Part shown: positions 15,393-22,852 of the stretch, piece by piece
Layout: each line of letters opens with the position of its first letter
Position numbering within the stretch: position 1 is the first letter of the stretch
Source: Streptomyces spiramenti
GTDB taxonomy: Bacteria > Actinomycetota > Actinomycetes > Streptomycetales > Streptomycetaceae
Direction of reading: 5' to 3'
DNA: 42,411 nt
NCBI RefSeq assembly: GCF_012034385.1
Contig: NZ_JAAVJB010000020.1
Span: 1-42,411 of the forward strand
Notes under the pieces: model-generated
Told to the model about the DNA's origin: nothing
What the model saw: the letters and a program-made list of their open reading frames with translations, nothing else
Database searches by the model: none
Made by a program: the position numbers and the translations under genes

Positions 15393-16837
15393 GCGGGGGT
15401 CTCGTGGCTGCTCGAACGGCTGTCTGTGTCGGCGGTGAAGTGCTGGGCCGTGCCGGCTGCTGTTCCGGCTCCCGCCGTCGGGACGCCCAGGGCGAGGAGG
15501 GCGGTGTCGTCGTCGAGCCCGGCGCCGAAACCGTGGAGCAGTTCCGTCAGGGACTCGACCAGCGCGGGGGCGCTCACCGGGGCGCGCTCCCGGGCGAACG
15601 CGGCCAGCGCCGCGTCACCGTAGAGCCCGTGGTCCGCCCCGGTGCGGGCCTCGGTGAGCCCGTCGGTGTGGAGCAACAACGTGTCCCCGGCACGCAGCAC
15701 AGTACCCGCCGTGGTGAAGTTGGCCGTGGGCAGGATGCCGATCAGCAGCCCTCCCGGCGTGCGCAACTGCTCCACCTCGCCGTCACTGCGCACCACCATG
15801 GCGGGCGGATGGCCTCCGGAGGCGAGGGAGACCTCCACCTCCCCTGTCTCGGCGCGGGGCCGCAGTACTCCGAAGACCGCGGTGCAGTACCGGGGGTCGC
15901 TACCGGTGTACCGCTCGTACAGGACCGTGTTGAGCGTGGCCAGCGCTGCTTCCGGCTCCGAGTCGTGCAGTGCGGCGGCCCGCAGCGTGTACCGCACCAG
16001 CGAGGTCACCGCTGCTGCCTCGGGGCCCTTGCCGCAGACGTCCCCGAGGAAGAACGCCCACCGGGCCCCGTCCACCTGGAAAAGGTCGTAGAAGTCGCCG
16101 CCGAGCTGGTCACGGGAGGCGGTGTGGTAGTAGGAGGCGACCTCCATCCCCGGTACCCGGGGCAGGTCGTCGGGGAGCAGGCTGCGCTGGAGCACGGCGA
16201 GAGCGGACTGGAGCCGCTCCCTGTCCGCCTCGGCCCGTGCCCTCGCCTCGTCGGCGGCCGTCTTGCCGCGCAGCAGCTCCGCTTCGTAGGCGCGGCGGTC
16301 GCGGGCGTCGAAGAGGGTGATGCGCATGAGCAGCGGTTGGCCGTCGGCACTCGTCTTCAGCGTCGCGCTCGCCATCACCGGCAGGCGGCCGTCCCGCAGC
16401 GCGAGGTCCATGGCGAGGCCGTTGACCTCGCCCTTCAGCCGGAGCAGGGGGAAGAACCGCGTTTCGAAGAAGAGCTTCCCCGCTCCCGTGAGCAGGTCGG
16501 GGAAGGTGAGACGGCTCACCACCTCCTGGCGGCTCAGTCCGAGCCACTCCAGCAGCGTGCCGTTGATGCGCGCCACGGTCCCGTCCATCAGCGTGGAGAG
16601 GTAGCCGCAGGGCGCCTTCTCGTACAGCTCCTCCGCACTGTCCTCCAGCAGGGCGGTGAACGCGACGTCCGTCGCGGTGTCACCGCCCCGGGCGGCGCGG
16701 CGGCGGTCTGCGGACTCGGCGCCCGGTCCGCGGCGCGAGCCGTTCTCGCACGCCGACGGGTGGGACGCCCCGTTAGGGGGCAGCGGGGTCGGCCCGGCTT
16801 CTCTCACTGTTTCGTGCTCCTCGCCAGGCGCGCTCAT
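15389..16837 (-). CDS. rsbP: PAS-PP2C (SpoIIE-type) phosphatase, RsbP-like
   Basis: The 482-residue protein has a disordered N-terminus, a PAS domain (about 65-185, starting EKAPCGYLSTLMDGTVARIN), a coiled coil (about 190-240) and a SpoIIE/PP2C domain (about 245-450). Metal-binding acidic motifs are visible: GGDFYDLF, GDVCGKG, TDGLTEAR and LDDDTALLALG. The enzyme should dephosphorylate the STAS protein encoded next. The order PAS, coiled coil, PP2C is that of B. subtilis RsbP, which needs the hydrolase RsbQ. The gene before it is an RsbQ homologue, overlapping by ATGA. No membrane segment is present. Confidence 0.92.
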   Translation of the reverse strand: MSAPGEEHETVREAGPTPLPPNGASHPSACENGSRRGPGAESADRRRAARGGDTATDVAFTALLEDSAEELYEKAPCGYLSTLMDGTVARINGTLLEWLGLSRQEVVSRLTFPDLLTGAGKLFFETRFFPLLRLKGEVNGLAMDLALRDGRLPVMASATLKTSADGQPLLMRITLFDARDRRAYEAELLRGKTAADEARARAEADRERLQSALAVLQRSLLPDDLPRVPGMEVASYYHTASRDQLGGDFYDLFQVDGARWAFFLGDVCGKGPEAAAVTSLVRYTLRAAALHDSEPEAALATLNTVLYERYTGSDPRYCTAVFGVLRPRAETGEVEVSLASGGHPPAMVVRSDGEVEQLRTPGGLLIGILPTANFTTAGTVLRAGDTLLLHTDGLTEARTGADHGLYGDAALAAFARERAPVSAPALVESLTELLHGFGAGLDDDTALLALGVPTAGAGTAAGTAQHFTADTDSRSSSHETPA

Positions 16838-17646
16838 CGACGCTTCACAGCCCCTGCGAACTCCCGGACGGCCCGCGCGGTGGCCTCCGGAGCGCTCAGC
16901 TGCGGACAGTGTCCGGTGGCCTCAAGGGTGACCAACCGGGACCCGGGGATCTCCCTGTGCACCAGGTCGCTCACCGCGAGCGGTGCTATCGCGTCCTGGG
17001 CGGTGCGCAGCACCAGGGTCGGAACGGACACCCCGGGCAGATCGGCGCGGGAGTCGGTCAGGAAGGTCGCCCGGGCGAAGACCCGCACCACCTCCGGGTC
17101 CGCGGCGCAGAAGACCTCCTCCAGCTCCGAACTGAGCTCGGGTCGGTCCGGGTCCCCGATCACCACGGGCGCGAGCCACTGCGGCCAGCCGGGGTTGGCC
17201 TCCAGCGACGTGAGCAGCTCTTCGACGTCGGTGGCCGAGAAACCGCCCCGGTAGCCCTCCTCGGGGGCGTCGAGGTAGCGGGGGTTCGGCACCAGCAGCA
17301 CGAGCGAGCCGATGCGGTTCCGCTCGCTCCGCGACGCCAGCACCCCCACCATGGCGCTGACGGAGTGGCCGACGAAGGTCACGTCCTCCAGGCCCAGCTC
17401 CTCGCAGATCTCCGTGACGTCCGCGGCGTAGCCCTGGAGCGAACCGTACCGCTCGGCGTTCCAGGCCCCGCGTTCGGAGGCGCCGCATCCCGTGTAGTCG
17501 AACAGCACGAGGCGGAACTCGTCGGCGAGCGCGGGAACGAGGAGCCGCCACATGCTCTGGTCGCAGCCGAAACCGTGCGCGAGGAGCAGCACCGGTCCGT
17601 CCGCGCGCCCGGTGACGACGACGTTGTTCCTGCGGCGGACATCCAT
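16834..17646 (-). CDS. rsbQ: RsbQ-like alpha/beta hydrolase (stress-signalling type)
   Basis: The 270-residue protein matches B. subtilis RsbQ along its length: LLLAHGFGCDQSMWR (oxyanion region), FVGHSVSAMVGVLASR (nucleophile Ser95), RTAQDAIAP (Asp217) and ATGHCPQLS (His245). This triad spacing nearly equals that of RsbQ (Ser96, Asp219, His247). RsbQ activates the PAS phosphatase RsbP in energy stress, and plant strigolactone and karrikin receptors share the fold. Here the gene overlaps the PAS-PP2C gene by ATGA, so a hydrolase-controlled phosphatase is likely. The small-molecule ligand is unknown. ATG 17646 has AGGA upstream. Confidence 0.92.
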   Translation of the reverse strand: MDVRRRNNVVVTGRADGPVLLLAHGFGCDQSMWRLLVPALADEFRLVLFDYTGCGASERGAWNAERYGSLQGYAADVTEICEELGLEDVTFVGHSVSAMVGVLASRSERNRIGSLVLLVPNPRYLDAPEEGYRGGFSATDVEELLTSLEANPGWPQWLAPVVIGDPDRPELSSELEEVFCAADPEVVRVFARATFLTDSRADLPGVSVPTLVLRTAQDAIAPLAVSDLVHREIPGSRLVTLEATGHCPQLSAPEATARAVREFAGAVKRR

Positions 17647-17762
17647 GCGTCCATCCTGCCACCCGCCGGGCCCGGGGAAGCCCCGCAGGGGCACCGGGGA
17701 GTCGTGTGGCGCGCCGACCGCCGGTGGCGGGGGGAGGCCGCAGTCGGCGGGTATCGGCGCTC

Positions 17763-18419
17763 TCACGCGCGGCCGGGAAAGTGCTCGGGGTCGAAGCCGG
17801 TGACCCGGAAGGAGACCTGGACCGTGCCGACGCCGGTGACCGGGACCTCCACCGACACCGTCGAGGCGGTGCGGAGCTCGGAGTACAGATCCTCGGCTCC
17901 GCCGAGCCGCAGCCGCGTCTCGTCCTCGCCGTCGCGCGAGGCGGGCAGCTCCAGCGGGTCGGCGTCGTCGACGGTGACCCGTACCGTGCACTCCCCGCGG
18001 CAGTCGACCGAACCGGCGGGCAGGTCCAGCCACGACTCGCCCCCGTGGACGGAGTGCTCGGCCACGGAGAGGACCGCGGGGTCGTCGCCGCCGTCGATGT
18101 CGACCGGGGACTCGCTGTCGATTTCGGCCACCCGCAGCGTGCCGTCCGATTCCTCGGTCTCCGCGTACCGCCACGCGCCCGGCGTGGCCGCGGCCTCGTC
18201 GGCGTCCGTGCCGGGCTCCGCAGTGGCGTCCGGCACGGTGTCCTCCGGCTCGGCCGAGGGCGAGCTGTCATCGGGTGTGGGCTCGGCGTCGTCCGTGGGG
18301 GAGGCGCTGATCTCGCCGGGTTCGCCGTCCGCGGTACCGGGGTCCCCGCAGCCCGTCAGCAGCGCGCCACCGAGGATCGTCGCGACCACCGGCCCGGTCA
18401 CTCTTCCACCTATTCGCAT
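17763..18419 (-). CDS. Secreted lipoprotein of unknown function
   Basis: The 218-residue product begins MRIGGRVTGPVVATILGG and has a lipobox LLTGC (Cys about residue 24), so it should be lipid-anchored outside the membrane. An acidic, Pro/Asp/Glu-rich linker (about 25-80) leads to a compact domain with two close cysteines (VDCRGECTVRV) that may form a disulfide. The family is not recognised. It lies 116 bp upstream of the rsbQ-like gene on the same strand and might share its transcript. Confidence 0.82.
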   Translation of the reverse strand: MRIGGRVTGPVVATILGGALLTGCGDPGTADGEPGEISASPTDDAEPTPDDSSPSAEPEDTVPDATAEPGTDADEAAATPGAWRYAETEESDGTLRVAEIDSESPVDIDGGDDPAVLSVAEHSVHGGESWLDLPAGSVDCRGECTVRVTVDDADPLELPASRDGEDETRLRLGGAEDLYSELRTASTVSVEVPVTGVGTVQVSFRVTGFDPEHFPGRA

Positions 18420-18545
18420 GCTGCCGCCTTCGTCGTCGCCGTGGGGCCGCCGGCTGAGCGGCCCGCCGATTGTCGCGCGGCGGGCCGGTCGGGGGGCGGA
18501 CGACGCGCGGCGGTGACCTGAACACGGCAGGAAACCGACGGTCGC

Positions 18546-18576
18546 CGCCGGGTCGGGCCGCCGCCCCGACCCGGCG
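18546..18576. terminator. 12-bp stem-loop terminator of the CDO-rhodanese operon
   Basis: Bases 18546-18557 pair perfectly with 18565-18576 around a 7-nt loop, 16 nt past the rhodanese stop codon on the minus strand. Confidence 0.8.
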
Positions 18577-18592
18577 CGGAGCGGCGCGCGGA

Positions 18593-19018
18593 TCAGCTCG
18601 TGGGACGTCCGGTGGGCGGCAGCACAGGGAGGCCGGCGGCGTGCCACGCCCGGAAGCCGCCGACGAGGTCGGTGGCACGGTGGAGGCCGATCGCACGCAG
18701 CGAGGCCGCGGCGAGCGACGAGGCGTACCCCTCGTCGCAGAAGACGATCCAGCGAAGGCCGTGGTCGTCGGCCTCGGGGATCACGCCTTCGCTCGACGGG
18801 TCCAGCCGCCACTCCAGGTGGTTGCGTTCGATGACCAGCGCGCCGGGGATGCCGCCCTCCTCCTCGCGGCGGAGCCGCGGGCGGGTGTCCACCAGCCGTG
18901 CCCCGGCGGCGACCTCCGTGTACGCCTCCCGGGGCGTGACACGGTCGAGGCGGCGGCGGGCCTCAGCGAGGTGGCGGTCGACGCCGAGCGGTGACGTCCC
19001 GTTCGCGGTGTCGCTCAT
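18593..19018 (-). CDS. Rhodanese-domain sulfurtransferase
   Basis: This 141-residue single-domain rhodanese has LVDTRPRLRREEEGGIPGALVIERN and the active-site loop CDEGYASS with catalytic Cys94. Rhodaneses carry sulfane sulfur as a persulfide on that Cys. The start ATG overlaps the cysteine dioxygenase stop (ATGA). With its partner it points to cysteine or sulfane-sulfur breakdown in the cytoplasm. ADxHGLRWIVFC places the Cys at the end of the central strand as expected. Confidence 0.92.
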   Translation of the reverse strand: MSDTANGTSPLGVDRHLAEARRRLDRVTPREAYTEVAAGARLVDTRPRLRREEEGGIPGALVIERNHLEWRLDPSSEGVIPEADDHGLRWIVFCDEGYASSLAAASLRAIGLHRATDLVGGFRAWHAAGLPVLPPTGRPTS

Positions 19019-19518
19019 CGGTCGACCTCCTCGGTGCGGTCCAGCACGAGGATGCCGTCCGCGCGGCGGCGGTAGGTGGACATGGCGGTCAGTGCCGGGG
19101 CGTAGGCGTGGATGCTCGCGGCCGGCTCCGTGCCCCGGTTGACCACCTCGTGCACGTAGCGGGGGCCGAAGGAGCGCAGGCCGCCCACCGGGAGCCGCCG
19201 GGGCTCGACCCGCTGCGGCGTCACGGCGCCCGGGAGGAACGTTCCCTCCGTGAGTTCGCCCCGGACGACGGTGAAGGCACCCGAGGACCCGCCGTGGTCG
19301 TGGATCTCCGTGCCCTGCCCGGGAAGCCAGGTGAGCAGCCAGACCTCGTGGTCGGCCTCGACGCTCAACCGGGTGTAGAAGCGTTCGGGGGCGGTGAACC
19401 GGACGACCCGCTCCCAGCTCCCGGGGTCGGCGGCGAACCGGCGCGCCAGGGCGGCGAGCGACGCGGGGGAGTGCGGAATGCGGGCGGCGGGTGCGGCGGG
19501 GCGCTGTACGGCGGGCAT
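19015..19518 (-). CDS. Cysteine dioxygenase family protein
   Basis: The 167-residue cupin has the CDO iron motif: His73 and His75 in EIHDHGGSSGAFTVVRGELTE and His123 in RYVHEVVN. Cysteine dioxygenase adds O2 to the thiol of cysteine to give cysteine sulfinate. The start is ATG 19518 rather than the start 21 codons upstream, because those codons lie in a hairpin region of the leader and show no family similarity. The gene is preceded by a cysteine-containing leader peptide (19607-19693), so expression probably follows cysteine supply. It is translationally coupled to rhodanese. Confidence 0.92.
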   Translation of the reverse strand: MPAVQRPAAPAARIPHSPASLAALARRFAADPGSWERVVRFTAPERFYTRLSVEADHEVWLLTWLPGQGTEIHDHGGSSGAFTVVRGELTEGTFLPGAVTPQRVEPRRLPVGGLRSFGPRYVHEVVNRGTEPAASIHAYAPALTAMSTYRRRADGILVLDRTEEVDR

Positions 19519-19540
19519 GGGAGAAACCTCGCTGGGGTGG

Positions 19541-19581
19541 CGCACGAAGACCGTGCGGAGGGCGGAAGATATCCGCCGCAC
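19541..19581 (-). promoter_or_regulatory. Candidate attenuator: two mutually exclusive hairpins
   Basis: Read on the minus strand, 19581-19576 (GTGCGG) can pair with 19558-19553 (CCGCAC), enclosing a smaller stem (19575-19572 with 19566-19563). Alternatively 19557-19552 (CGCACG) pairs with 19546-19541 (CGTGCG). The two use the same bases, so only one can form. The region lies between the leader peptide stop and the CDO ribosome binding site. No T-tract is seen, so control would be through Rho or access to the ribosome binding site. Confidence 0.45.
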
Positions 19582-19606
19582 CCGAGGAGAGGACCGGGCG
19601 CGGCCG

Positions 19607-19693
19607 TCAGGGACGACCGCGGCGACACAGCGCGCTGGCCACGCGGACGAAGTCCACGTGGTGTCGTACGACGAGGCGCGTGCCGGTCAGCAT
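19607..19693 (-). CDS. Cysteine-containing leader peptide (28 aa)
   Basis: The minus strand encodes a 28-residue peptide starting MLTGTRLVVR and continuing HHVDFVRVASALCRRGRP. The core HVDxVRVASALC is that of actinobacterial leader peptides found before sulfur-assimilation genes. The single Cys codon (TGT) lies near the end, followed by arginines. Here the target is cysteine dioxygenase and rhodanese, 89 bp downstream, so the peptide likely reads cysteinyl-tRNA or cysteine levels. A -10-like element ends 8 nt before the ATG, so the mRNA may be leaderless. Confidence 0.85.
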   Translation of the reverse strand: MLTGTRLVVRHHVDFVRVASALCRRGRP

Positions 19694-19701
19694 GGCGGAA
19701 C

Positions 19702-19729
19702 ACTCTCAGCCGCCACCACCGCCGGTCAA
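19702..19729 (-). promoter_or_regulatory. Possible promoter of the leader-CDO-rhodanese operon
   Basis: On the minus strand TTGACC (19729-19724) and GAGAGT (19707-19702) are separated by 16 bp. The -35 overlaps the stop codon of the MerR gene. Transcription would start close to the leader ATG at 19693. Confidence 0.45.
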
Positions 19730-20154
19730 CACCTCGGCGTGTCGTCCCGCCCGGACCGATCCGCGCCATCCGCCCCGTCCGGGTAGGGCGGCAGCCCGAG
19801 TTCGGACCGGTAGCGGTCGATCTTCCCCAGCAGCAGGTCGCGCCGGGCGGCCAGCATCAGCTCGACCGCGCGGAGCAGCCGGGCGTCGTGCTCCTCCAGG
19901 AGCCGCAGCCGCTCCGCCGCTGCCTCCTCACCGGTGCCCAGGGCGCCGTACCGCCGCAGCTCGGCGACGGGCATGCCGGTCTGCCGCAGGCAGCGGACCA
20001 ACTCCAGCCGGTCGAGGTCCTGCTCGCTGTAGACGCGGCGCCCGGCCCCGGTCCGAGCCACCGGCGCGATCACACCTGACTTCTCGTAGTACCGGAGGGT
20101 GTCCAGGGAGAGCCCGGTCCGTCGCGCGGCCTGCGCCGGGGTGTAGTACGTCAT
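19726..20154 (-). CDS. MerR-family transcriptional regulator
   Basis: The 142-residue protein begins YYTPAQAARRTGLSLDTLRYYEKSG, the winged helix-turn-helix of MerR proteins, then a dimerisation helix at about 80-120. Metal-sensing cysteines in the effector region are missing; only Cys56 and the terminal Cys142 are present, so an organic or redox signal is likelier than a metal. It is divergent from an aldo/keto reductase gene, with a 53-bp shared promoter region that holds a MerR-type operator. This layout implies it activates the reductase and represses itself. Confidence 0.92.
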   Translation of the reverse strand: MTYYTPAQAARRTGLSLDTLRYYEKSGVIAPVARTGAGRRVYSEQDLDRLELVRCLRQTGMPVAELRRYGALGTGEEAAAERLRLLEEHDARLLRAVELMLAARRDLLLGKIDRYRSELGLPPYPDGADGADRSGRDDTPRC

Positions 20155-20170
20155 GGCATCGAGTCTGCAC

Positions 20171-20201
20171 TTGACCTGGAGCACGCTCCAGGTCCCAGGC
20201 T
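20171..20201 (+). promoter_or_regulatory. MerR-type promoter with a 19-bp spacer and palindromic operator
   Basis: TTGACC (20171-20176) and CAGGCT (20196-20201) are separated by 19 bp, the long spacer typical of MerR-activated promoters. Between them, ACCTGGAG (20174-20181) is an exact inverted repeat of CTCCAGGT (20186-20193). The reductase ATG is only 6 nt past the -10, so its mRNA should be leaderless. Confidence 0.85.
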
Positions 20202-20207
20202 CGTGCC

Positions 20208-21200
20208 ATGACCACACCACGCCACCCGGCGCACCACGAGACCGCCCCCGGGCCCGACTCCCTCGTCCTGGGCACCATGCACTTCGGCACCACCGTCCCG
20301 GAGGCCGACGCGCACGCGCTGCTGGACCGCTTCGTCGAACGCGGCGGACGCTGGATCGACACGGCGGACTGCTACGCCTTCTGGCAGGGCGAGTCCGGCC
20401 GCGGTGGCCACAGCGAGTTGGTGCTGGGTCGATGGCTCGCCGCGCGCCCGGGGATGCGCGAGCGCGTGCTGCTGGCCACCAAGACGGGGGCCGAGCCCGC
20501 GGTCCCCGGCGTGGCGGAGGGGTCCCGCACCGGCCTCTCGGCCCGCGCGATCGGGGCTGCGGCGCAGGCGAGCCTCCGGCGGTTGGGCGTCGGGACCGTG
20601 GACCTGTTCTGGGCACACATGGAGGACCGGGCCACCGACCTCACCGAGACCGTGGACGCACTCGCCGAACTCACCGACTCCGGTCGGGCACTCCGCGTCG
20701 GGGCGTCCAACCACCCCGCCTGGCGCGTGGAGCGCGCCCGCGGACTGGCCGTCTCGCGCGGTTCCCGTCCGCTGGACGCGATCCAGCTGAGCCACAGCTA
20801 TCTGCGGCCCCGTCCCGGGGCGCTGACGACCGAGCACTCCTTCGGTGACCTGAGCGGAGAACAGCTCGACCACGCGGCGGTGAACGGCATGGACATCTGG
20901 GCCTACACCCCGCTGCTGCGCGGGGCGTACGACGTGCCGGAGCGCGCGCTGCCGCCGGCCTACCACCACCCGGGCACGACGGACCGGTTGGCGGCGCTGG
21001 CCGCGGTCTCCGGTGAACTCGGGCTCACGGCCGGACAGGTGGTGCTCGCCTGGCTCGCCGGCGGCGCGGTGCCCGTCCTGCCGATCCTGGGCGCCTCCCG
21101 CCTCTGGCAGCTCGATGCGGCGCTCGACGCGGTGACGACGCCCCTGCCGCTCGAACTCCGGAGGCGTCTCGACGAGGCGGGCACGGTCCGGGGGGAGTGA
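20208..21200 (+). CDS. Aldo/keto reductase
   Basis: The 330-residue TIM-barrel NADPH-dependent reductase has LVLGTMHFGTTV, IDTADCYAF (catalytic Asp and Tyr), LLATKTG (catalytic Lys) and LFWAHMED (catalytic His). It ends with the cofactor-binding loop near LPILGASRLWQL. The family reduces aldehydes and ketones to alcohols; the substrate is unknown. Transcription should start at or next to the ATG from a MerR-controlled promoter, so it probably answers the ligand of the divergent regulator. A decayed relative lies at 986-1396. Confidence 0.92.
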   Translation: MTTPRHPAHHETAPGPDSLVLGTMHFGTTVPEADAHALLDRFVERGGRWIDTADCYAFWQGESGRGGHSELVLGRWLAARPGMRERVLLATKTGAEPAVPGVAEGSRTGLSARAIGAAAQASLRRLGVGTVDLFWAHMEDRATDLTETVDALAELTDSGRALRVGASNHPAWRVERARGLAVSRGSRPLDAIQLSHSYLRPRPGALTTEHSFGDLSGEQLDHAAVNGMDIWAYTPLLRGAYDVPERALPPAYHHPGTTDRLAALAAVSGELGLTAGQVVLAWLAGGAVPVLPILGASRLWQLDAALDAVTTPLPLELRRRLDEAGTVRGE

Positions 21201-21317
21201 CGCGCGCCCGGTCGGCGCCAGCGGTGGCCTCCCCCGGGCGCCCAGGGGCGGACCGGGCAGCGGGCGGGCACCCGCCTCGGGCAGCCGACCGTCCGACTGA
21301 CGGTCCGTACCCGTCTC

Positions 21318-21343
21318 CGAGCACGCCTGCCGGGGCGTGCTCG
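21318..21343. terminator. 10-bp stem-loop, probable terminator of the aldo/keto reductase
   Basis: Bases 21318-21327 pair perfectly with 21334-21343 around a 6-nt loop, 118 bp past the reductase stop. A smaller 7-bp hairpin at 21287-21305 precedes it. Confidence 0.6.
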
Positions 21344-21807
21344 CAGGTCCCGACGGTGCGGCGCCCCGCTCGGCCCCGCCGGCGGCAGATCCTGAGCGGC
21401 CCGGCGGTGCCCGCTCGTCGGTCGCCTCGCCGCCCGCCGAGGGCGCGCCTCCGGGATGACGGGCACGGCGCCGCGGCCGGTCGGAACGACGCCCGACCCG
21501 GAAGCCCCGGGCCGCTCGGGGAGCCGCGTGCGCGCGGGTGCGGCGGCCGGTCGGCATCCGCGTCTCCCGTCACTCTGCCGCGTCGCGCTGTCACCCCGTG
21601 TGTGCCACGTCACGCCGCAGCGTGCCCGGACGGTGCCCGAAGGTGACCGGACGGACATGCGGAACCCGCTGATCTGCCCGGCTGGCGCCCGACTCGGCTC
21701 TTGCCCGGAGCTTCGACCGCGCCGGGGCGCGGATCCGGACCGGGCGAAGCGGGCAGTCGAACGGGCGTCGCCGTCGATGAGCGATCCGCCTCACCGCAGT
21801 CATGAGC

Positions 21808-21828
21808 GGCCTCCGCGTCGCGGAGGCC
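21808..21828. repeat. Near-continuous 10-bp inverted repeat
   Basis: GGCCTCCGCG (21808-21817) and CGCGGAGGCC (21819-21828) flank one base. As RNA this forms a 9-bp stem with a 3-nt loop; as DNA it could be an operator. It lies 125 bp upstream of the DeoR start. Confidence 0.55.
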
Positions 21829-21851
21829 GTGGTCGAACGGGCATATGCGGT

Positions 21852-21885
21852 CACGATCTCCCCAGCGGGCGGCCTGGAGATCGTG
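21852..21885 (+). promoter_or_regulatory. 10-bp inverted repeat overlapping a possible deoR promoter
   Basis: CACGATCTCC (21852-21861) is repeated inverted as GGAGATCGTG (21876-21885). A -35-like TGGAGA (21875-21880) and a -10-like TAGAAC (21898-21903) lie 17 bp apart, with the DeoR ATG 50 bp further. Binding of a regulator here would block the promoter, so autoregulation is plausible. Confidence 0.5.
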
Positions 21886-21953
21886 GGCTGCGGGCTGTAG
21901 AACTTCTCCTCAGGGCCCGAACGGGCATCGAGGGCGAAGGGCGTGCGGGAGAC

Positions 21954-22715
21954 ATGAGCGCGGAGGAACGACAGCGGGCCATTGTCGCGGCTGCCCGACG
22001 CTCGGGAGCGGTGGACGTCGCGGAGCTCGCCGACAGCCTGTGCGTGGCCAAGGAGACGGTGCGGCGGGACCTGCGGCTGCTGGAGGACCACGGCCTGGTC
22101 CGCCGCACCCACGGTGGCGCCTACCCGGTCGAGAGCGCGGGGTTCGAGACCACGCTCGCGTTCCGCACCACGATGCACGTACCGGAGAAGCGGCGGATCG
22201 CGACCGCCGCCGCCGGGCTCCTGGGGGACGCCGAGACCGTCTTCCTCGACGAGGGCTTCACCCCGCAGCTCATCGCCGAGGCGCTGCCCGTCGAGCGACC
22301 GCTGACCGTGGTGACGACGTCGCTGGCGACCGCCGGGGTCCTGGCCGAGCGCGACAACTGCACCGTGCTCCTGGCCGGCGGGCGCGTGCGCGGCGGAACC
22401 CTCGCGACGGTCGACCACTGGGCCGTGTCGATGCTCTCCGGCTTCGTCATCGACCTGGCCTACATCGGCGCCAACGGCATCTCCCGCGACCTGGGGCTCA
22501 CGACCCCCGACCCCTCGGTGAGCGAGGTCAAGGCGCAGGCGATCCGGGTCTCCCGGCGGCGCGTACTGGTCGGCATGCACACCAAGTTCGCCGCGGTGAG
22601 CTTCTGCCGGTTCGCCGAGGTAGCCGACTTCGAGGCCATCGTGACCACCACCGGGCTACCGCTCGCCGAGGCCCACCGCTACTCCCTGCTGGGGCCGCAG
22701 ATCATCAGGGTGTGA
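21954..22715 (+). CDS. DeoR/GlpR-family transcriptional regulator
   Basis: The 253-residue protein begins with a DeoR helix-turn-helix (RQRAIVAAARRSGAVDVAEL, then AKETVRRDLRLLEDHGLVRRTHGGA) and has the sugar-phosphate-binding DeoRC domain, including FLDEGFTPQLIAEAL, VVTTSLATAGVL and IGANGISRDLGLTTPD. Such regulators sense phosphorylated sugars or polyols. ATG 21954 follows GGGAG. It precedes a polyol transporter and dehydrogenase on the same strand, so it is the likely repressor of that operon. Confidence 0.93.
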   Translation: MSAEERQRAIVAAARRSGAVDVAELADSLCVAKETVRRDLRLLEDHGLVRRTHGGAYPVESAGFETTLAFRTTMHVPEKRRIATAAAGLLGDAETVFLDEGFTPQLIAEALPVERPLTVVTTSLATAGVLAERDNCTVLLAGGRVRGGTLATVDHWAVSMLSGFVIDLAYIGANGISRDLGLTTPDPSVSEVKAQAIRVSRRRVLVGMHTKFAAVSFCRFAEVADFEAIVTTTGLPLAEAHRYSLLGPQIIRV

Positions 22716-22778
22716 CCGCGGCCGATCACGACCGAGGCACCCGCACAGACTTTCGCGCAGACGTACACGACCGACACC

Positions 22779-22798
22779 TTCTCACCCCTTCTCACCCC
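22779..22798 (+). repeat. Tandem 10-bp repeat in the ABC operon promoter region
   Basis: TTCTCACCCC occurs twice head to tail (22779-22788, 22789-22798), 55 bp before the binding-protein start. A second pair, CACGACCGA, occurs about 40 bp apart just upstream. Direct repeats of this kind are candidate DeoR-family binding sites. Confidence 0.5.
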
Positions 22799-22852
22799 GA
22801 AAACGGGCGGACGGCTGGTTCCCGTTGCCCCTGTACCCCCTGGAGCCCAATG

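Larger units (their letters stand above)
21201..21953. other. 753-bp gene-free region with several inverted repeats
   Basis: No convincing coding frame is seen. It holds hairpins at 21287-21305 (7-bp stem), 21318-21343, 21808-21828 and 21852-21885. The first two are close to the reductase stop and probably end its transcript. The last two lie near the DeoR gene. The middle, 21350-21800, holds nothing I recognise. Confidence 0.6.

Noticed and set aside
19561..19577. Inverted repeat GGCGGA/TCCGCC considered as a repressor operator
   Set aside because: It lies inside the transcribed leader between the leader peptide and CDO and fits better as part of the alternative RNA hairpins.
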